Positions 53,701 through 62,695 of a DNA stretch of 64,000 bases are shown here, one piece after another. The DNA lies in assembly GCF_037892425.1 (NCBI RefSeq), contig NZ_JBBKTT010000001.1:3100001-3164000 (forward strand), in the 5' to 3' direction. The notes under the pieces were generated by a model. The model did not search any database. It saw only the letters and a list, made by a program, of their open reading frames with translations, and was not told where the DNA came from. Source of the stretch: Lacibacter sp. H375. GTDB lineage: Bacteria > Bacteroidota > Bacteroidia > Chitinophagales > Chitinophagaceae. Position 1 is the stretch's first letter. Every line of letters starts with the position of its first letter. The position numbers were made by a program, and so were the translations under genes.

Positions 53701-53749
53701 CTGTGAATAGTGAATAGTCAATGGTGAATGCCGGGCTGCAAATCTGTAA
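53701..53749. repeat. Heptad repeat tract M (7-base period)
   Basis: Units ctgtgaa, tagtgaa, tagtcaa, tggtgaa, then tgccggg and ctgcaaa follow in one phase. The first four share five or six of seven bases. Confidence 0.7.
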
Positions 53750-53807
53750 TCGTTTGCAGTTTGTTGTTTATCGGCTATGTACCTGATAGAGCGGAAAGAT
53801 TATTTAT

Positions 53808-53870
53808 CCCCTCTCGGGAGGGGAAGTTAGTTTGTTACACAGAAAGCCGTTAAAAGGGGTGGGTGCCGAA
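53808..53870. repeat. Dispersed G/C-rich hairpin element O
   Basis: CCCCTCTCGGGAGGGG at 53808-53823 is a perfect 6-base-pair stem with a TCGG loop, and a further TTAAAAGGGGTGGGTG follows 27 bases later. This resembles a G-rich dispersed element seen in Bacteroidota intergenic DNA; only one copy is in this window. Confidence 0.4.
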
Positions 53871-53886
53871 AGCTGCTGATAATTAC

Positions 53887-54495
53887 TTACACCGCATATT
53901 CAATCCCGATCAACTCAAAAAACTCATCTTCATCCATTTCTTTTACATCACCCGGTTTCAAATCACCGAGTTTTAAGTTGCCTATGGAAACACGGATCAA
54001 ACGCAAGCAACGACGATGAATCGCCAAACACATTTTCCGCACCTGGTGAAATTTGCCTTCTGTTAACGTCATCAGCATCCATGTATGTGGATATTGCTGC
54101 CGCACATCATCCATGTGCATGTAATGATCTTTTACATTGTCAACGATTTCTATGGAAGTAGGTACAGCGATATAGTCTTCACCGGTTGTAACAGGAATGG
54201 AAACACCCGTTCTTAATTGTTCCAGCAATTCAGGTGTAACAATATTCTTTACCATGATGAGGTAACTACGTTCATGTTTTTTCTTCGGATCAAACAGCAG
54301 TCGTGTTACTTTTTTATTGGTCGTAAGAAGCAGTAATCCTTCTGAATGATTATCTAATCGCCCAATGGCATGTGTGCCTTCCGGAAATTCAAAATCAAGA
54401 TCGCCCAGCAACCGCACATCATGCGAACTGACGAATTGCGAAACCATATCGTATGGTTTGTTGATGATGAAATAGCGGTGAGGGGCTGTTGACAT
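53887..54495 (-). CDS. Pseudouridine synthase (RluE/RsuA type)
   Basis: From ATG 54495 (STAPHRYFIINKPYD) the protein has 202 residues; upstream starts at 54540 or 54561 would add a tail. The catalytic Asp lies in GRLDNHSEGLLLLT near residue 45, and KFHQVRKMCLAIHR near 150 is the conserved RNA-contact motif. No S4 domain is present, as in the RluE branch, which modifies 23S rRNA position 2457 in E. coli. The exact target here is inferred. Confidence 0.88.
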   Translation of the reverse strand: MSTAPHRYFIINKPYDMVSQFVSSHDVRLLGDLDFEFPEGTHAIGRLDNHSEGLLLLTTNKKVTRLLFDPKKKHERSYLIMVKNIVTPELLEQLRTGVSIPVTTGEDYIAVPTSIEIVDNVKDHYMHMDDVRQQYPHTWMLMTLTEGKFHQVRKMCLAIHRRCLRLIRVSIGNLKLGDLKPGDVKEMDEDEFFELIGIEYAV

Positions 54496-54595
54496 GTAAT
54501 TGGCTGCAAGATTACGGATTTTGGGCTTTAGGTATGACATGCCTAATTCTATGTTATACAAAAAAACATATAAATATGCCAGACTGGCTATCTAT

Positions 54596-54603
54596 TAAAT
54601 TTG
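54596..54603 (+). promoter_or_regulatory. -7 element TAAATTTG before the unknown gene at 54621
   Basis: TAAATTTG matches TAnnTTTG and lies 17 bases before the ATG at 54621. No -33 match is visible. Confidence 0.45.
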
Positions 54604-54620
54604 ACCCATAACTTTAAGTA

Positions 54621-55007
54621 ATGACTGAAATAGCTCTCGATACCATGCTTTCTCAACTTGGATATTCAAGGAAATGGATTGATAACGGTATTTTAACCGA
54701 AACACTTTTGAAGCAACAATTCCAAGAGTTTAACTTAGGAGAGGATGATAATACAGAGCATTATCGCTTTAGAACGCTAGCTGCTTTTCTTCAAGCAAGC
54801 ACTTTTAAAAAAGAGAGAATTTTAGAAGGGATTCTTGAAATTCTTGAAAATGATTCCGATCAAAGTATGGCGTCTTCAGTATTTATTTCGCTATTAGAAA
54901 ATGAGATGTTGACAAGCAAACAATTTGAGATGGTTGCTGACTCATTTAAGAAATTTGGAGAGTGGACGCAAAAGTATATTAATGAGGAAAAAATAAAGCG
55001 GATGTGA
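54621..55007 (+). CDS. Unknown 128-residue helical protein
   Basis: I do not recognise this protein. It has no signal peptide or hydrophobic helix, is acidic and Phe/Leu/Lys-rich, and appears to be mostly helical with short repeat-like turns. It has its own -7 element and faces the CrtA-like gene (stops 17 bases apart). A/T-rich codon use and lack of known relatives suggest a recent or lineage-specific gene. It could be an immunity or regulatory protein, but nothing in the sequence shows this. Confidence 0.6.
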   Translation: MTEIALDTMLSQLGYSRKWIDNGILTETLLKQQFQEFNLGEDDNTEHYRFRTLAAFLQASTFKKERILEGILEILENDSDQSMASSVFISLLENEMLTSKQFEMVADSFKKFGEWTQKYINEEKIKRM

Positions 55008-55024
55008 AGTTAATTGTACTATTT

Positions 55025-55735
55025 CTACAACGGTTCACCTCCTTTTATAGTTCCCCAACTATTCAGCACTTTAAACCGCACAAACATATCCTCACTATAC
55101 CATTTTTCTTGTCTTGTTTTTTGTATCACGTCTGCATGCTTCGGCATTTTGTAAGCAAACTGTTTCATCTGTTCCTTGCTGTCCCAAATGGAGAAGGTGG
55201 CTTGTCGTAACCACGGCGATTCACCAATGCCCACCGAAAACCGGAAGCCATTAGCTTTCCGCATATCGTTCGAAACGGCTTCTACATGTTCCCAAAAACG
55301 GGAGCGTTTGCTTGGGCGGATAGTTGCCCGGGTAAGCACGGCGATCCGACCTTCATAATCCGATTTGGCGGGCAAAGCCCCAAACGCCTGCTTGCCATCC
55401 CAGCTTCCATGTGCTTCGATGGGCTGCAGTAGCACCGTCCAGGTTTCGCAGCCAAAGAATTTCCACCAGCCACGGATAAAACTGCCGTAGGCTTTTTGCT
55501 GTAATGTTGGTTGATCGGAGATGGCAGTTAATGATTCGTCATTCATCACCACTAATAATCCCCACTGTTGCCAGTCGGGTGTTTTGCTGAAAGTGCCGCC
55601 TTTGCCGCATCCCAGTGTTTTTGAAAAATGTACGTCTTTTCGAAACAGGAATGGCAGCCGATGGATGGCCATGGCCAGCAAAGCGAAATAGATAAAGCGT
55701 TTTTTATAGCGAATGATGGTTAAAACTGCATACAT
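55025..55735 (-). CDS. Spheroidene monooxygenase (CrtA)-like protein
   Basis: From ATG 55735 (MYAVLTIIRYKKRF) the 236-residue protein ends with the family signature ESPWLRQATFSIWDS...HADVIQKTR...WYSEDMFVRF seen in CrtA-type proteins. CrtA inserts oxygen into carotenoids in phototrophs; many non-phototrophs carry homologues of unknown role. No carotenoid gene lies nearby. A longer reading frame to 55843 adds a Cys-rich lead without family support. Placed as a stand-alone gene. Confidence 0.78.
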   Translation of the reverse strand: MYAVLTIIRYKKRFIYFALLAMAIHRLPFLFRKDVHFSKTLGCGKGGTFSKTPDWQQWGLLVVMNDESLTAISDQPTLQQKAYGSFIRGWWKFFGCETWTVLLQPIEAHGSWDGKQAFGALPAKSDYEGRIAVLTRATIRPSKRSRFWEHVEAVSNDMRKANGFRFSVGIGESPWLRQATFSIWDSKEQMKQFAYKMPKHADVIQKTRQEKWYSEDMFVRFKVLNSWGTIKGGEPL

Positions 55736-56053
55736 ATGTTCAATAACCGTTGTGCTGCAAAATAGTTCTTTCTGGTTTGGGTTGAAATTGCAGTGTGGGT
55801 TTTGACGCAAAGTGCACTTGTTGCATAAAGCGATACAGTACAAGCGAGCGTGGCAACGAAGATGCTATAAAAACCTGCAGCTCACACCCAAAAAATGCCC
55901 CGATATTCTCAGTTAAGACAAAGCAGCCATAGTACAAACAAAAGCTTTCACTTGTTGAAAACCTATGGAAAACTGTTGATAAGAAGCAAAAAGGGTAAAA
56001 TTTTATTACAATCTTAATCTCCTATATTTGTCGCCTTCCTAAATTGAAAAATA
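55736..56053. other. Gap before smc with its promoter, no gene
   Basis: About 318 bases with no supported gene. The right end carries the smc -7 element; the left part is the 5' side of the CrtA-like gene. No heptad tract is evident. Confidence 0.5.
56023..56030 (+). promoter_or_regulatory. -7 element TATATTTG for smc
   Basis: TATATTTG is a full match to TAnnTTTG and lies 23 bases before the GTG start. No clear -33 element was found at the expected place. Confidence 0.6.
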
Positions 56054-59000
56054 GTGCGTTTAAAGAGCTTAGAAATCAAGGGTTTTAAAAGTTTTGCCGA
56101 TAAAACTGTGGTTAGTTTTGATGAGGGTGTAACCGGCATCATTGGCCCCAATGGCTGCGGCAAGAGTAATATTATTGATAGTATCCGCTGGGTAATTGGT
56201 GAGCAAAAGATCAGTCATCTCCGTAGTGAAAACCTCGAGAGCCTGGTATTTAATGGTTCCAAAACAAGAAGTGCTTCGGGTTTAGCCGAGGTGAGTCTGA
56301 CGTTTGAGAACACCCGTAACCTGCTGCCCACCGAATTCAGTACCGTAACTGTTACCCGTAAGTTTTATAAGAGTGGTGAAAGTGAATACCGTCTCAACGA
56401 TGTACAATGTCGTTTGAAGGATATCCAGAACCTTTTCCTCGATACCGGTGTAAGTACCGATAGCTATGCCATCATTGAATTGGGTATGGTGGATGATATC
56501 ATCAAGGATAAAGAAAACAGCCGTCGCCGCATGTTGGAACAGGCTGCCGGTATCACCATCTACAAAACAAGAAAGAAAGAGGCGAAGAATAAACTGGATG
56601 CAACCGAACAGGATCTGGCACGTATTGAAGATCTGTTGTTCGAGATCAACAACCAGTTAAAAACATTAGAGAACCAGGCCAAGAAAGCAGAGAAGTATTA
56701 CGAAATCAAAAAAGATTATCGTGAAGTGAGTATTGAGTTGGCGAAGGCGGCATTGGAAGGATTTAACCTTACATGGAAAGACCTGAATGAGCAGCACGAT
56801 GCTGAAGTAAATAAAAAAGTGGAACTGGAAGCAAAGATCGCAACTGAAGAAGCGGCGATTGAGCAGGAGAAAGTTGGGTTTATTGAAAAGGAAAAAGAAT
56901 TGCAAACGATGCAGCATGCGTTCAACGATATGCTTCAAACTTTGCGTTCGAAAGAAAACGAAAAGAATCTTGCGCAGCAGCGTTTGCATTATCTGAAAGA
57001 AAAAGAAACAAGTCTCAACGACTTTTTACAGAAAGCAGGCGGACAGTTAAAAGGTATTGAAGAAAGCATTGAGTTTACGCAGCTGCAGATCACAGAAGAA
57101 GATGCGAAGTTGAATGATCTCGGTTCGCAATTAGATAGTTTACGTAGTGCCGTTGAAAGTACACGTAAAGTGTTTGATGAAAAGCGTAGCGGTATTGATG
57201 AGATCCGTAAAGAAAATCAAGCGATTCAACGTAGCCAGTTTGAAGCGGAAAAGAATGTGGCTGTTGGTGAAACTTCAGTTCAAAACTTACAACGTACTAT
57301 CTTCCAGTTAAAAGAAGAGCAAACAAACCGTAAGCAACAATTACATCAACTCGAAGAAGAAAAACAGCAGAAAGAATATGAGCTGAATAACTGTCGTGAA
57401 GAATTGCAACAGTTACAGGAGCAACATGCGTTTACCAAAGATCAGATCCTGCAAACACAGGAAGCGCTCGAAGGTTTACGTAATCAATTGGCTGATGAAA
57501 ATAGAAAGCTTGATTCAAAAAAGAACGAGCATGATCTTTTGAAGAGTCTGGTTGATTCAATGGAAGGTTATCCCGACAGTGTGAAATTCTTGCACAACAA
57601 TCCTGAGTGGAATGTTGAATCGCCTTTGTTGAGTGATGTAATCTATTGTAAAGAAGAATACAGAACAGCCGTTGAAAATTTGCTGGAGCAATACCTCAAC
57701 TATTATGTGGTTGGGAATATGAGTGATGCATTGAAAGCCGTTCACTTATTACATGCCAACCAGAAAGGAAAGGCCAATTTCTTTATGCTTGATCAATTTA
57801 ATGGTCAGGCCGTATTGAACAATGTTCCTGCAGGAACTATTTCTGCATTGAGTGTTGTTGAAGTGGAAGCAAAATATCAATCGCTCATCAATTACCTGTT
57901 AGGTCAGGTAGTGATTGCAGATGATGAAAATAATTTACCAACCGATTTTGATGGTGTTGTACTGGAGAAGAGCGGTAAGTTCTTCAAAGGGAAATATGCA
58001 TTGAGCGGCGGTAGTGTTGGTTTGTTTGAAGGAAAGAAACTCGGTCGTGCAAAAAATCTTGAACGTTTACACGAAGAAATTTTAGCACAGGAAACGGTGG
58101 TGCTGGATCTGAAGCATGCCATTCAAATGCGTCACAACGAAGTGATCGGGTTTAATGAGCAGCTGAAAGAAAATGCAATCAAACAAACAGAAGCAGCCAT
58201 CAATCAATTGGTGAACCAGGTATATGGTATTGACAACCGTATGGAAAACCTGCGAGGCATGGAAACCAATGCTGTAAAGCGTTTGGAAGACCTTGAACTG
58301 CAACAGGAAGAGGTGCTGGAAAATCAACAGGTGTACCGTGATGAACTGGAGAAATACAATTCACAGTTAGAAGAACTCGCAGGCAAGCTGGAAGTTATTG
58401 AGCAAGAGTTTACTGCTGCTGAACAACAATATAACGAAGCCAATCAATCGTACAACGATTATAACCTGAATGTTACCCGTCAGCAAAGCCGTGTAACTGC
58501 ATTGAAACAGGAATTTGAATTCAAACAAAATCAATTCCAGGATCTGCAATTACAGATCACCACCAATTCTGCAGCGTTGGAAGAAGCCGCTAATCAGATC
58601 AACGAAAGCGAAGTGATGTTGCTGGAAGCGCAGGATGGTTTGGTAACATTGTTACAGAACAAAGAAACAGAAGAACGCAAACTCAACGAAGCAGATCAGT
58701 ACTATTACAATCTGCGGAATGTGTTGGGTGAAAAAGAAAGCGAGCTGCGTCACAAACAAAAAGAGAAAGAGCAGGTTGATCATTTGCTCAACGAAATAAA
58801 AGATAAACTCACTGAACTGAAATTGCAGTTAAGCGGAACCAAAGAACGTTTACTGGTTGAGTTTAAAGTAAATCTTGAAGAAGTAATTGAAGAAGAACGC
58901 ACAGGCGAAGAACCATTGGAAGAATTACAAGCCAAGGTTGATCGTATGAAGAAGCGTTTGGAAAATCTTGGTGAAGTAAATCCGACAGCGATCGAAGCGT

Positions 59001-59572
59001 TTGAAGAAATGCGCAAGCGTTATGAGTTTATTCTTGAACAGAAGAATGATCTGGTAACTGCAAAAGAATCGTTGCTGCAAACCATCCAGGAAGTGGAAGC
59101 AACAGCCAATCAACGTTTTCTTGAAACCTTTAACCAGGTGCGGGAGAATTTCCAGAAAGTATTTAAGGCCTTGTTTACAGAAGAAGATACTGCTGATATG
59201 GTGCTTGAAAATCCGGAGAACCTTGCAGATACCGGTATCGACATCATCGCCAAACCAAAAGGTAAACGCCCAAGCAGTATCTCTCAGTTGAGTGGTGGTG
59301 AGAAAACATTAACGGCAACAGCGATGTTGTTTGCGATCTATCTTATTAAACCTGCTCCGTTCTGTATTCTGGATGAGGTTGATGCACCATTGGATGATGC
59401 CAACGTAGGTAAGTTCACCAACATGATCCGTCAGTTCAGCAACAATTCACAGTTCATCATTGTAACGCATAATAAGCAAACAATGGGAGCCGTGGATGTG
59501 ATCTATGGTGTAACCATGCAGGAGGCCGGTGTAAGTAAACTGGTGCCGGTGGATTTCAGGAACCTGAATTAA
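56054..59572 (+). CDS. smc: Chromosome segregation SMC protein
   Basis: The start is a GTG that gives MRLKSLEIKGFKSFADKTVV, the normal SMC N-terminus. The 1172-residue protein has Walker A GPNGCGKSNIID near residue 32, two long coiled coils around a hinge near residues 500-680, signature LSGGEKTLTATAMLF near 1078 and Walker B CILDEVDAPLDD near 1106. SMC dimers with ScpA/ScpB hold and fold chromosome arms. The length is normal. A strong terminator follows. Confidence 0.98.
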   Translation: MRLKSLEIKGFKSFADKTVVSFDEGVTGIIGPNGCGKSNIIDSIRWVIGEQKISHLRSENLESLVFNGSKTRSASGLAEVSLTFENTRNLLPTEFSTVTVTRKFYKSGESEYRLNDVQCRLKDIQNLFLDTGVSTDSYAIIELGMVDDIIKDKENSRRRMLEQAAGITIYKTRKKEAKNKLDATEQDLARIEDLLFEINNQLKTLENQAKKAEKYYEIKKDYREVSIELAKAALEGFNLTWKDLNEQHDAEVNKKVELEAKIATEEAAIEQEKVGFIEKEKELQTMQHAFNDMLQTLRSKENEKNLAQQRLHYLKEKETSLNDFLQKAGGQLKGIEESIEFTQLQITEEDAKLNDLGSQLDSLRSAVESTRKVFDEKRSGIDEIRKENQAIQRSQFEAEKNVAVGETSVQNLQRTIFQLKEEQTNRKQQLHQLEEEKQQKEYELNNCREELQQLQEQHAFTKDQILQTQEALEGLRNQLADENRKLDSKKNEHDLLKSLVDSMEGYPDSVKFLHNNPEWNVESPLLSDVIYCKEEYRTAVENLLEQYLNYYVVGNMSDALKAVHLLHANQKGKANFFMLDQFNGQAVLNNVPAGTISALSVVEVEAKYQSLINYLLGQVVIADDENNLPTDFDGVVLEKSGKFFKGKYALSGGSVGLFEGKKLGRAKNLERLHEEILAQETVVLDLKHAIQMRHNEVIGFNEQLKENAIKQTEAAINQLVNQVYGIDNRMENLRGMETNAVKRLEDLELQQEEVLENQQVYRDELEKYNSQLEELAGKLEVIEQEFTAAEQQYNEANQSYNDYNLNVTRQQSRVTALKQEFEFKQNQFQDLQLQITTNSAALEEAANQINESEVMLLEAQDGLVTLLQNKETEERKLNEADQYYYNLRNVLGEKESELRHKQKEKEQVDHLLNEIKDKLTELKLQLSGTKERLLVEFKVNLEEVIEEERTGEEPLEELQAKVDRMKKRLENLGEVNPTAIEAFEEMRKRYEFILEQKNDLVTAKESLLQTIQEVEATANQRFLETFNQVRENFQKVFKALFTEEDTADMVLENPENLADTGIDIIAKPKGKRPSSISQLSGGEKTLTATAMLFAIYLIKPAPFCILDEVDAPLDDANVGKFTNMIRQFSNNSQFIIVTHNKQTMGAVDVIYGVTMQEAGVSKLVPVDFRNLN

Positions 59573-59592
59573 TTTTCCTTAAAAATTATTTG

Positions 59593-59632
59593 ATAAATGA
59601 CATCAGGAAACTTGCTTCCTGATGTCATTTAT
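59593..59632 (+). terminator. Intrinsic terminator after smc
   Basis: A 17-base-pair stem with AAATGACATCAGGAA (59595-59609) paired to TTCCTGATGTCATTT (59616-59630) and a six-base loop. The T-run after it is short. Confidence 0.85.
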
Positions 59633-59678
59633 TAAATTAGAATTAAACCAAATCTAACAGTAACTATAAAAACTAAAA

Positions 59679-60254
59679 ATGAAAAAAAACAGTTTTATCC
59701 TTGCTCTATCAGTTCTCTTATTTTCATGTTCTAAAGAAAAATCACCTGAACCACAACAGGTTGACAATGGCCCAATTGGTGGAACCTATACTTTTAGTGG
59801 CTATGTATCTTCCACGTACGATACTATTCCAGGTAGTGGTATATTAACAAGTACAAATTATAACACAGCTTGTTCAAACTTTAAGGGTACAATTACGCTG
59901 ACTTCTAATCAATTTAGCAGCAAAGGTCTGATGTTTGATTTTGTTACTACAGGTGTACGGAAGGAAACAAATACAACAACAGGGGCCACAAATTCTACAA
60001 TTACAACGCCAATTACAGGTACTTCCGGCGCCGCAACAACCAGCTATAGCAGTACCTACACCATTTCAACATCTGCAGGTACGTTGAATATTCCAACTGC
60101 TGATAATTTGTTTTCTCCGGTGTTTATTATGCTTCCTTTTAATAAAACATACAATTATGTTGTTACAGGAAACACGTTGAAAATAAAATCAGAATATTAC
60201 AGCGCCTTAAATAAAAGTCGCCAGGTTGTTGAGGCGTCATTTACAAAGCAATAA
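59679..60254 (+). CDS. Hypothetical lipoprotein
   Basis: The 191-residue protein has a lipoprotein signal (VLLFSCSKEK) followed by a Thr/Ser/Gly-rich, likely all-beta domain (GGTYTFSGYVSST near residue 35; TTGATNSTITTP near 105). No catalytic motif or known family is recognised; such proteins are common outer-membrane lipoproteins in Bacteroidota. It stands alone with terminators on both sides. Confidence 0.7.
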   Translation: MKKNSFILALSVLLFSCSKEKSPEPQQVDNGPIGGTYTFSGYVSSTYDTIPGSGILTSTNYNTACSNFKGTITLTSNQFSSKGLMFDFVTTGVRKETNTTTGATNSTITTPITGTSGAATTSYSSTYTISTSAGTLNIPTADNLFSPVFIMLPFNKTYNYVVTGNTLKIKSEYYSALNKSRQVVEASFTKQ

Positions 60255-60352
60255 GCGTGAGTGTGCCTGGCTGCTTAATAATGAATGGTCAAAAGTAAAT
60301 AAATGCTTTGGGAATCACTTAAAGGAGATTTTAACCATAGCACTGATTGATA

Positions 60353-60396
60353 AGAAGAGGCTGTTTCGAATTTTTGAAACAGTCTCTTCTCGTTTA
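60353..60396 (+). terminator. Terminator between the lipoprotein and the patatin gene
   Basis: AGAAGAGGCTGTTTC (60353-60367) pairs with GAAACAGTCTCTTCT (60376-60390), one G-T pair, eight-base loop. It may serve both convergent genes. Confidence 0.75.
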
Positions 60397-60450
60397 TATA
60401 AGAATGATATCATCCTCGCTGTAGGTACGCCTGGTTTTTCTTCACGAATA

Positions 60451-61530
60451 TCAGTTATACAACAACATTTTATCTACGATCTCATTCAGCGTTTCTGTGT
60501 TTTCAAATACATAACTCTCGCCGGCTTCTTTCAAGAGCTTCAGATTCCTTTTCGATACATTATCCATTTCAGGTGATGCAGTTTTTAAATCAGGTTCAAT
60601 GCGATAGTAATCGTCTTTGTCTGCTTCATCCAATGTATCCCACATGCGTGTGAGATGATAATGCACTGTTTCACTATTGCCGCTCATCATGATGTCGATC
60701 AACACCGGCAACCATTTGATCAAACCCGCATTACGCAATTGTTCAAATTCATACTTACGTTTACTGCTGCCTGTGCCAATACTGATCAGCAACATATCTT
60801 TTGCTCCCGGTTTATTTGGTTTCGGTAATTGAAATTTTCCTGTAAGTACACGTTCTTCATTGAAATTCAAACCTCTTGCTTCACTGTATGCACACAATGC
60901 CGGATTGTTTACAAACACGCCGCCATCAATTAAATATTGTGGTGCTTCACTTAAACTATAGATCATAGCCGGTTCAAAATATGTAGGTGCTGCACTTGTT
61001 GCTCTTGCTACATTTCTGATTTTAAAATCACGTACTTCACCACCAATACGTCTTGAGTTAGCACTGTTAAAGAAAGCTGCTCTTCGTTCATAGAAATTAT
61101 AAGCGGTGATCACACAAGGTTTGATCATCTGGCTCAATGTAGTATCACCCAGATAATCCTGTAACAGGTGTTCGAGATTGTCAGCAGGAAAACTTTCATT
61201 CCAGAAACTGAAATTCTTAAACTGTTGCCAGAAGTTTTTATTAAAAATTTTATTTCCATGCTGCATATACAACTGCACAGCATCGGTAGCAGAAAATTTT
61301 GCTCTGCCCGGATCTTTATCATCGGGCATCAGGTAAATGCTTGTAAGGATACCGCCTGTGCTTGTGCCTGCGATCATGTCGAAATACTCGCCGATCTTTG
61401 CATTTTTATTTCCCGTAACAGCACGTATGCGTGCTTCAAGATATTCAACGATGGTGCCGGGAATAATTCCCCTGATACCACCACCGTCGATACTCAGGAT
61501 TCGTACCTTAGAAATACTGCGGTTGCTCAT
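60451..61530 (-). CDS. Patatin-like phospholipase
   Basis: The 359-residue protein has the patatin motifs: DGGGIRGIIPG near residue 15 (oxyanion hole), GTSTGG near residue 56 with the catalytic Ser, and DGGVFVNNPAL near residue 215 with the catalytic Asp. Such enzymes release fatty acids from phospholipids. There is no signal peptide. It resembles the general patatin fold of CapV-type defence effectors, but no nucleotide cyclase or other defence gene lies near it, so a metabolic role is more likely. Confidence 0.9.
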   Translation of the reverse strand: MSNRSISKVRILSIDGGGIRGIIPGTIVEYLEARIRAVTGNKNAKIGEYFDMIAGTSTGGILTSIYLMPDDKDPGRAKFSATDAVQLYMQHGNKIFNKNFWQQFKNFSFWNESFPADNLEHLLQDYLGDTTLSQMIKPCVITAYNFYERRAAFFNSANSRRIGGEVRDFKIRNVARATSAAPTYFEPAMIYSLSEAPQYLIDGGVFVNNPALCAYSEARGLNFNEERVLTGKFQLPKPNKPGAKDMLLISIGTGSSKRKYEFEQLRNAGLIKWLPVLIDIMMSGNSETVHYHLTRMWDTLDEADKDDYYRIEPDLKTASPEMDNVSKRNLKLLKEAGESYVFENTETLNEIVDKMLLYN

Positions 61531-61680
61531 GGTTAGTTTTGTTTAGAGAAAAATACAAACATCAGATTACAAATAAAATACCTCTTTACGGGGTGTTTGT
61601 ACAGCGTTTGTTTGCGGGAATTACGGTTTGCTTTGTTTATTTGGGTTATTCGTTCGATATTCGGTTTCTAAATTAACTGC

Positions 61681-62157
61681 ATGCAACGTATCTGCTTGTT
61701 CCCCGGAACGTTTGATCCTATCACCGTCGGTCATCTCGATATTATTTATCGTTCCCTTGATTTGTTCGATAAAGTGTATATCGGTATTGGCCGTAATGCA
61801 GCAAAAGTGCCCATGTTCAGTGAAGATCAGCGGATCAGCTGGATCAATGAAATTTTCAAAGACGAACCAAGGGTGAAAGCAGTTTTTTATGAAGGTCTTA
61901 CGGTTGATTGCTGTAAAAAAGTAAAGGCAAAATTTATTCTTCGTGGTATCCGTTATGTAAATGATTTTGAATACGAGAAAGCAATCGCTGATATGAACCG
62001 CAGTCTCGATCATGATATTGAAACGATCTTTCTTACATGTCTGCCACAATATACTTCAGTGGCCTCTACACTCGTACGTGATGTAATACGTAATGGGGGA
62101 GATGCATCGCCATTTTTACCGGATGTGGTTAATAAAGCTGTCTCTAATCAAAAATAG
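61681..62157 (+). CDS. coaD: Phosphopantetheine adenylyltransferase
   Basis: The 158-residue enzyme shows GTFDPITVGHLDII (the nucleotidyltransferase TxGH) near residue 8 and TSVASTLVRDVI near residue 125. CoaD makes dephospho-CoA from 4'-phosphopantetheine and ATP. Normal length. The thioesterase gene follows eight bases after its stop and is likely in the same unit. Confidence 0.97.
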   Translation: MQRICLFPGTFDPITVGHLDIIYRSLDLFDKVYIGIGRNAAKVPMFSEDQRISWINEIFKDEPRVKAVFYEGLTVDCCKKVKAKFILRGIRYVNDFEYEKAIADMNRSLDHDIETIFLTCLPQYTSVASTLVRDVIRNGGDASPFLPDVVNKAVSNQK

Positions 62158-62165
62158 TTCTGACC

Positions 62166-62597
62166 ATGGATGCTATCTGGTTTAATAAGGTGTTTTCTGT
62201 TGAGGAGTTATCATCATTAGGTGAACGAACAATGGCTGAAACACTTGACATCAGATTTATTGAAACCGGTAAGGATTTCATTAAAGCAACCATGCCTGTT
62301 GATCATCGTACACACCAACCTTATGGTTTGCTGCATGGCGGTGCCAGTTGCGTATTAGCTGAAACATTGGGTAGCATTGCAAGTGCCCACGTAATTGATC
62401 CTGAAAAATTTATCTGCGTTGGTATTGAGATCAACGCAAATCATATCCGTTCTGTACGCAGTGGATTGGTAACGGGCATCACTACACCAATTCACATTGG
62501 TGCCAGCACTCATGTGTGGGATATTAAAATTTATGATGAACGTGAAAAACTGGTTTGTGTGAGCCGGTTAACTGTAGCTATTCTCAAAAAAGTGTAA
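62166..62597 (+). CDS. Hotdog-fold acyl-CoA thioesterase
   Basis: The 143-residue protein has HGGASCVLAETLGS near residue 58 with the catalytic Glu, and the hotdog end ...HVWDIKIYDEREKLVCVSRLTVAIL. It belongs to the PaaI/MenI/YbgC-like family; MenI (1,4-dihydroxy-2-naphthoyl-CoA hydrolysis in menaquinone synthesis) is a good candidate but is not proven. It follows coaD closely. Confidence 0.87.
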   Translation: MDAIWFNKVFSVEELSSLGERTMAETLDIRFIETGKDFIKATMPVDHRTHQPYGLLHGGASCVLAETLGSIASAHVIDPEKFICVGIEINANHIRSVRSGLVTGITTPIHIGASTHVWDIKIYDEREKLVCVSRLTVAILKKV

Positions 62598-62695
62598 CAA
62601 CTTGTTTCAAGATTCACACTTATTGCATTTGTATTTTTTCTGCTGCGTGTTTGTTTTGTAACTTACTGTACTTTCTTCAGAAAAACATAACCAAT

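Larger units (their letters stand above)
53438..53886. other. 449-base gap without a supported gene, with repeats
   Basis: No reading frame longer than about 40 codons looks real. The gap holds heptad tract M (53701-53749) and a hairpin element CCCCTC...GAGGGG (53808-53823) followed by a GGGGTGGG segment. The left part is A/T-rich and should contain the promoter of the arginine deiminase-like gene, but no TAnnTTTG is clear. Confidence 0.5.

Noticed and set aside
60451-61530. Patatin as a CBASS (CapV) defence effector
   Set aside because: No nucleotide cyclase, Cap2/Cap3 or other defence gene is near; neighbours are coaD and a lipoprotein gene. A plain phospholipase is the simpler reading.
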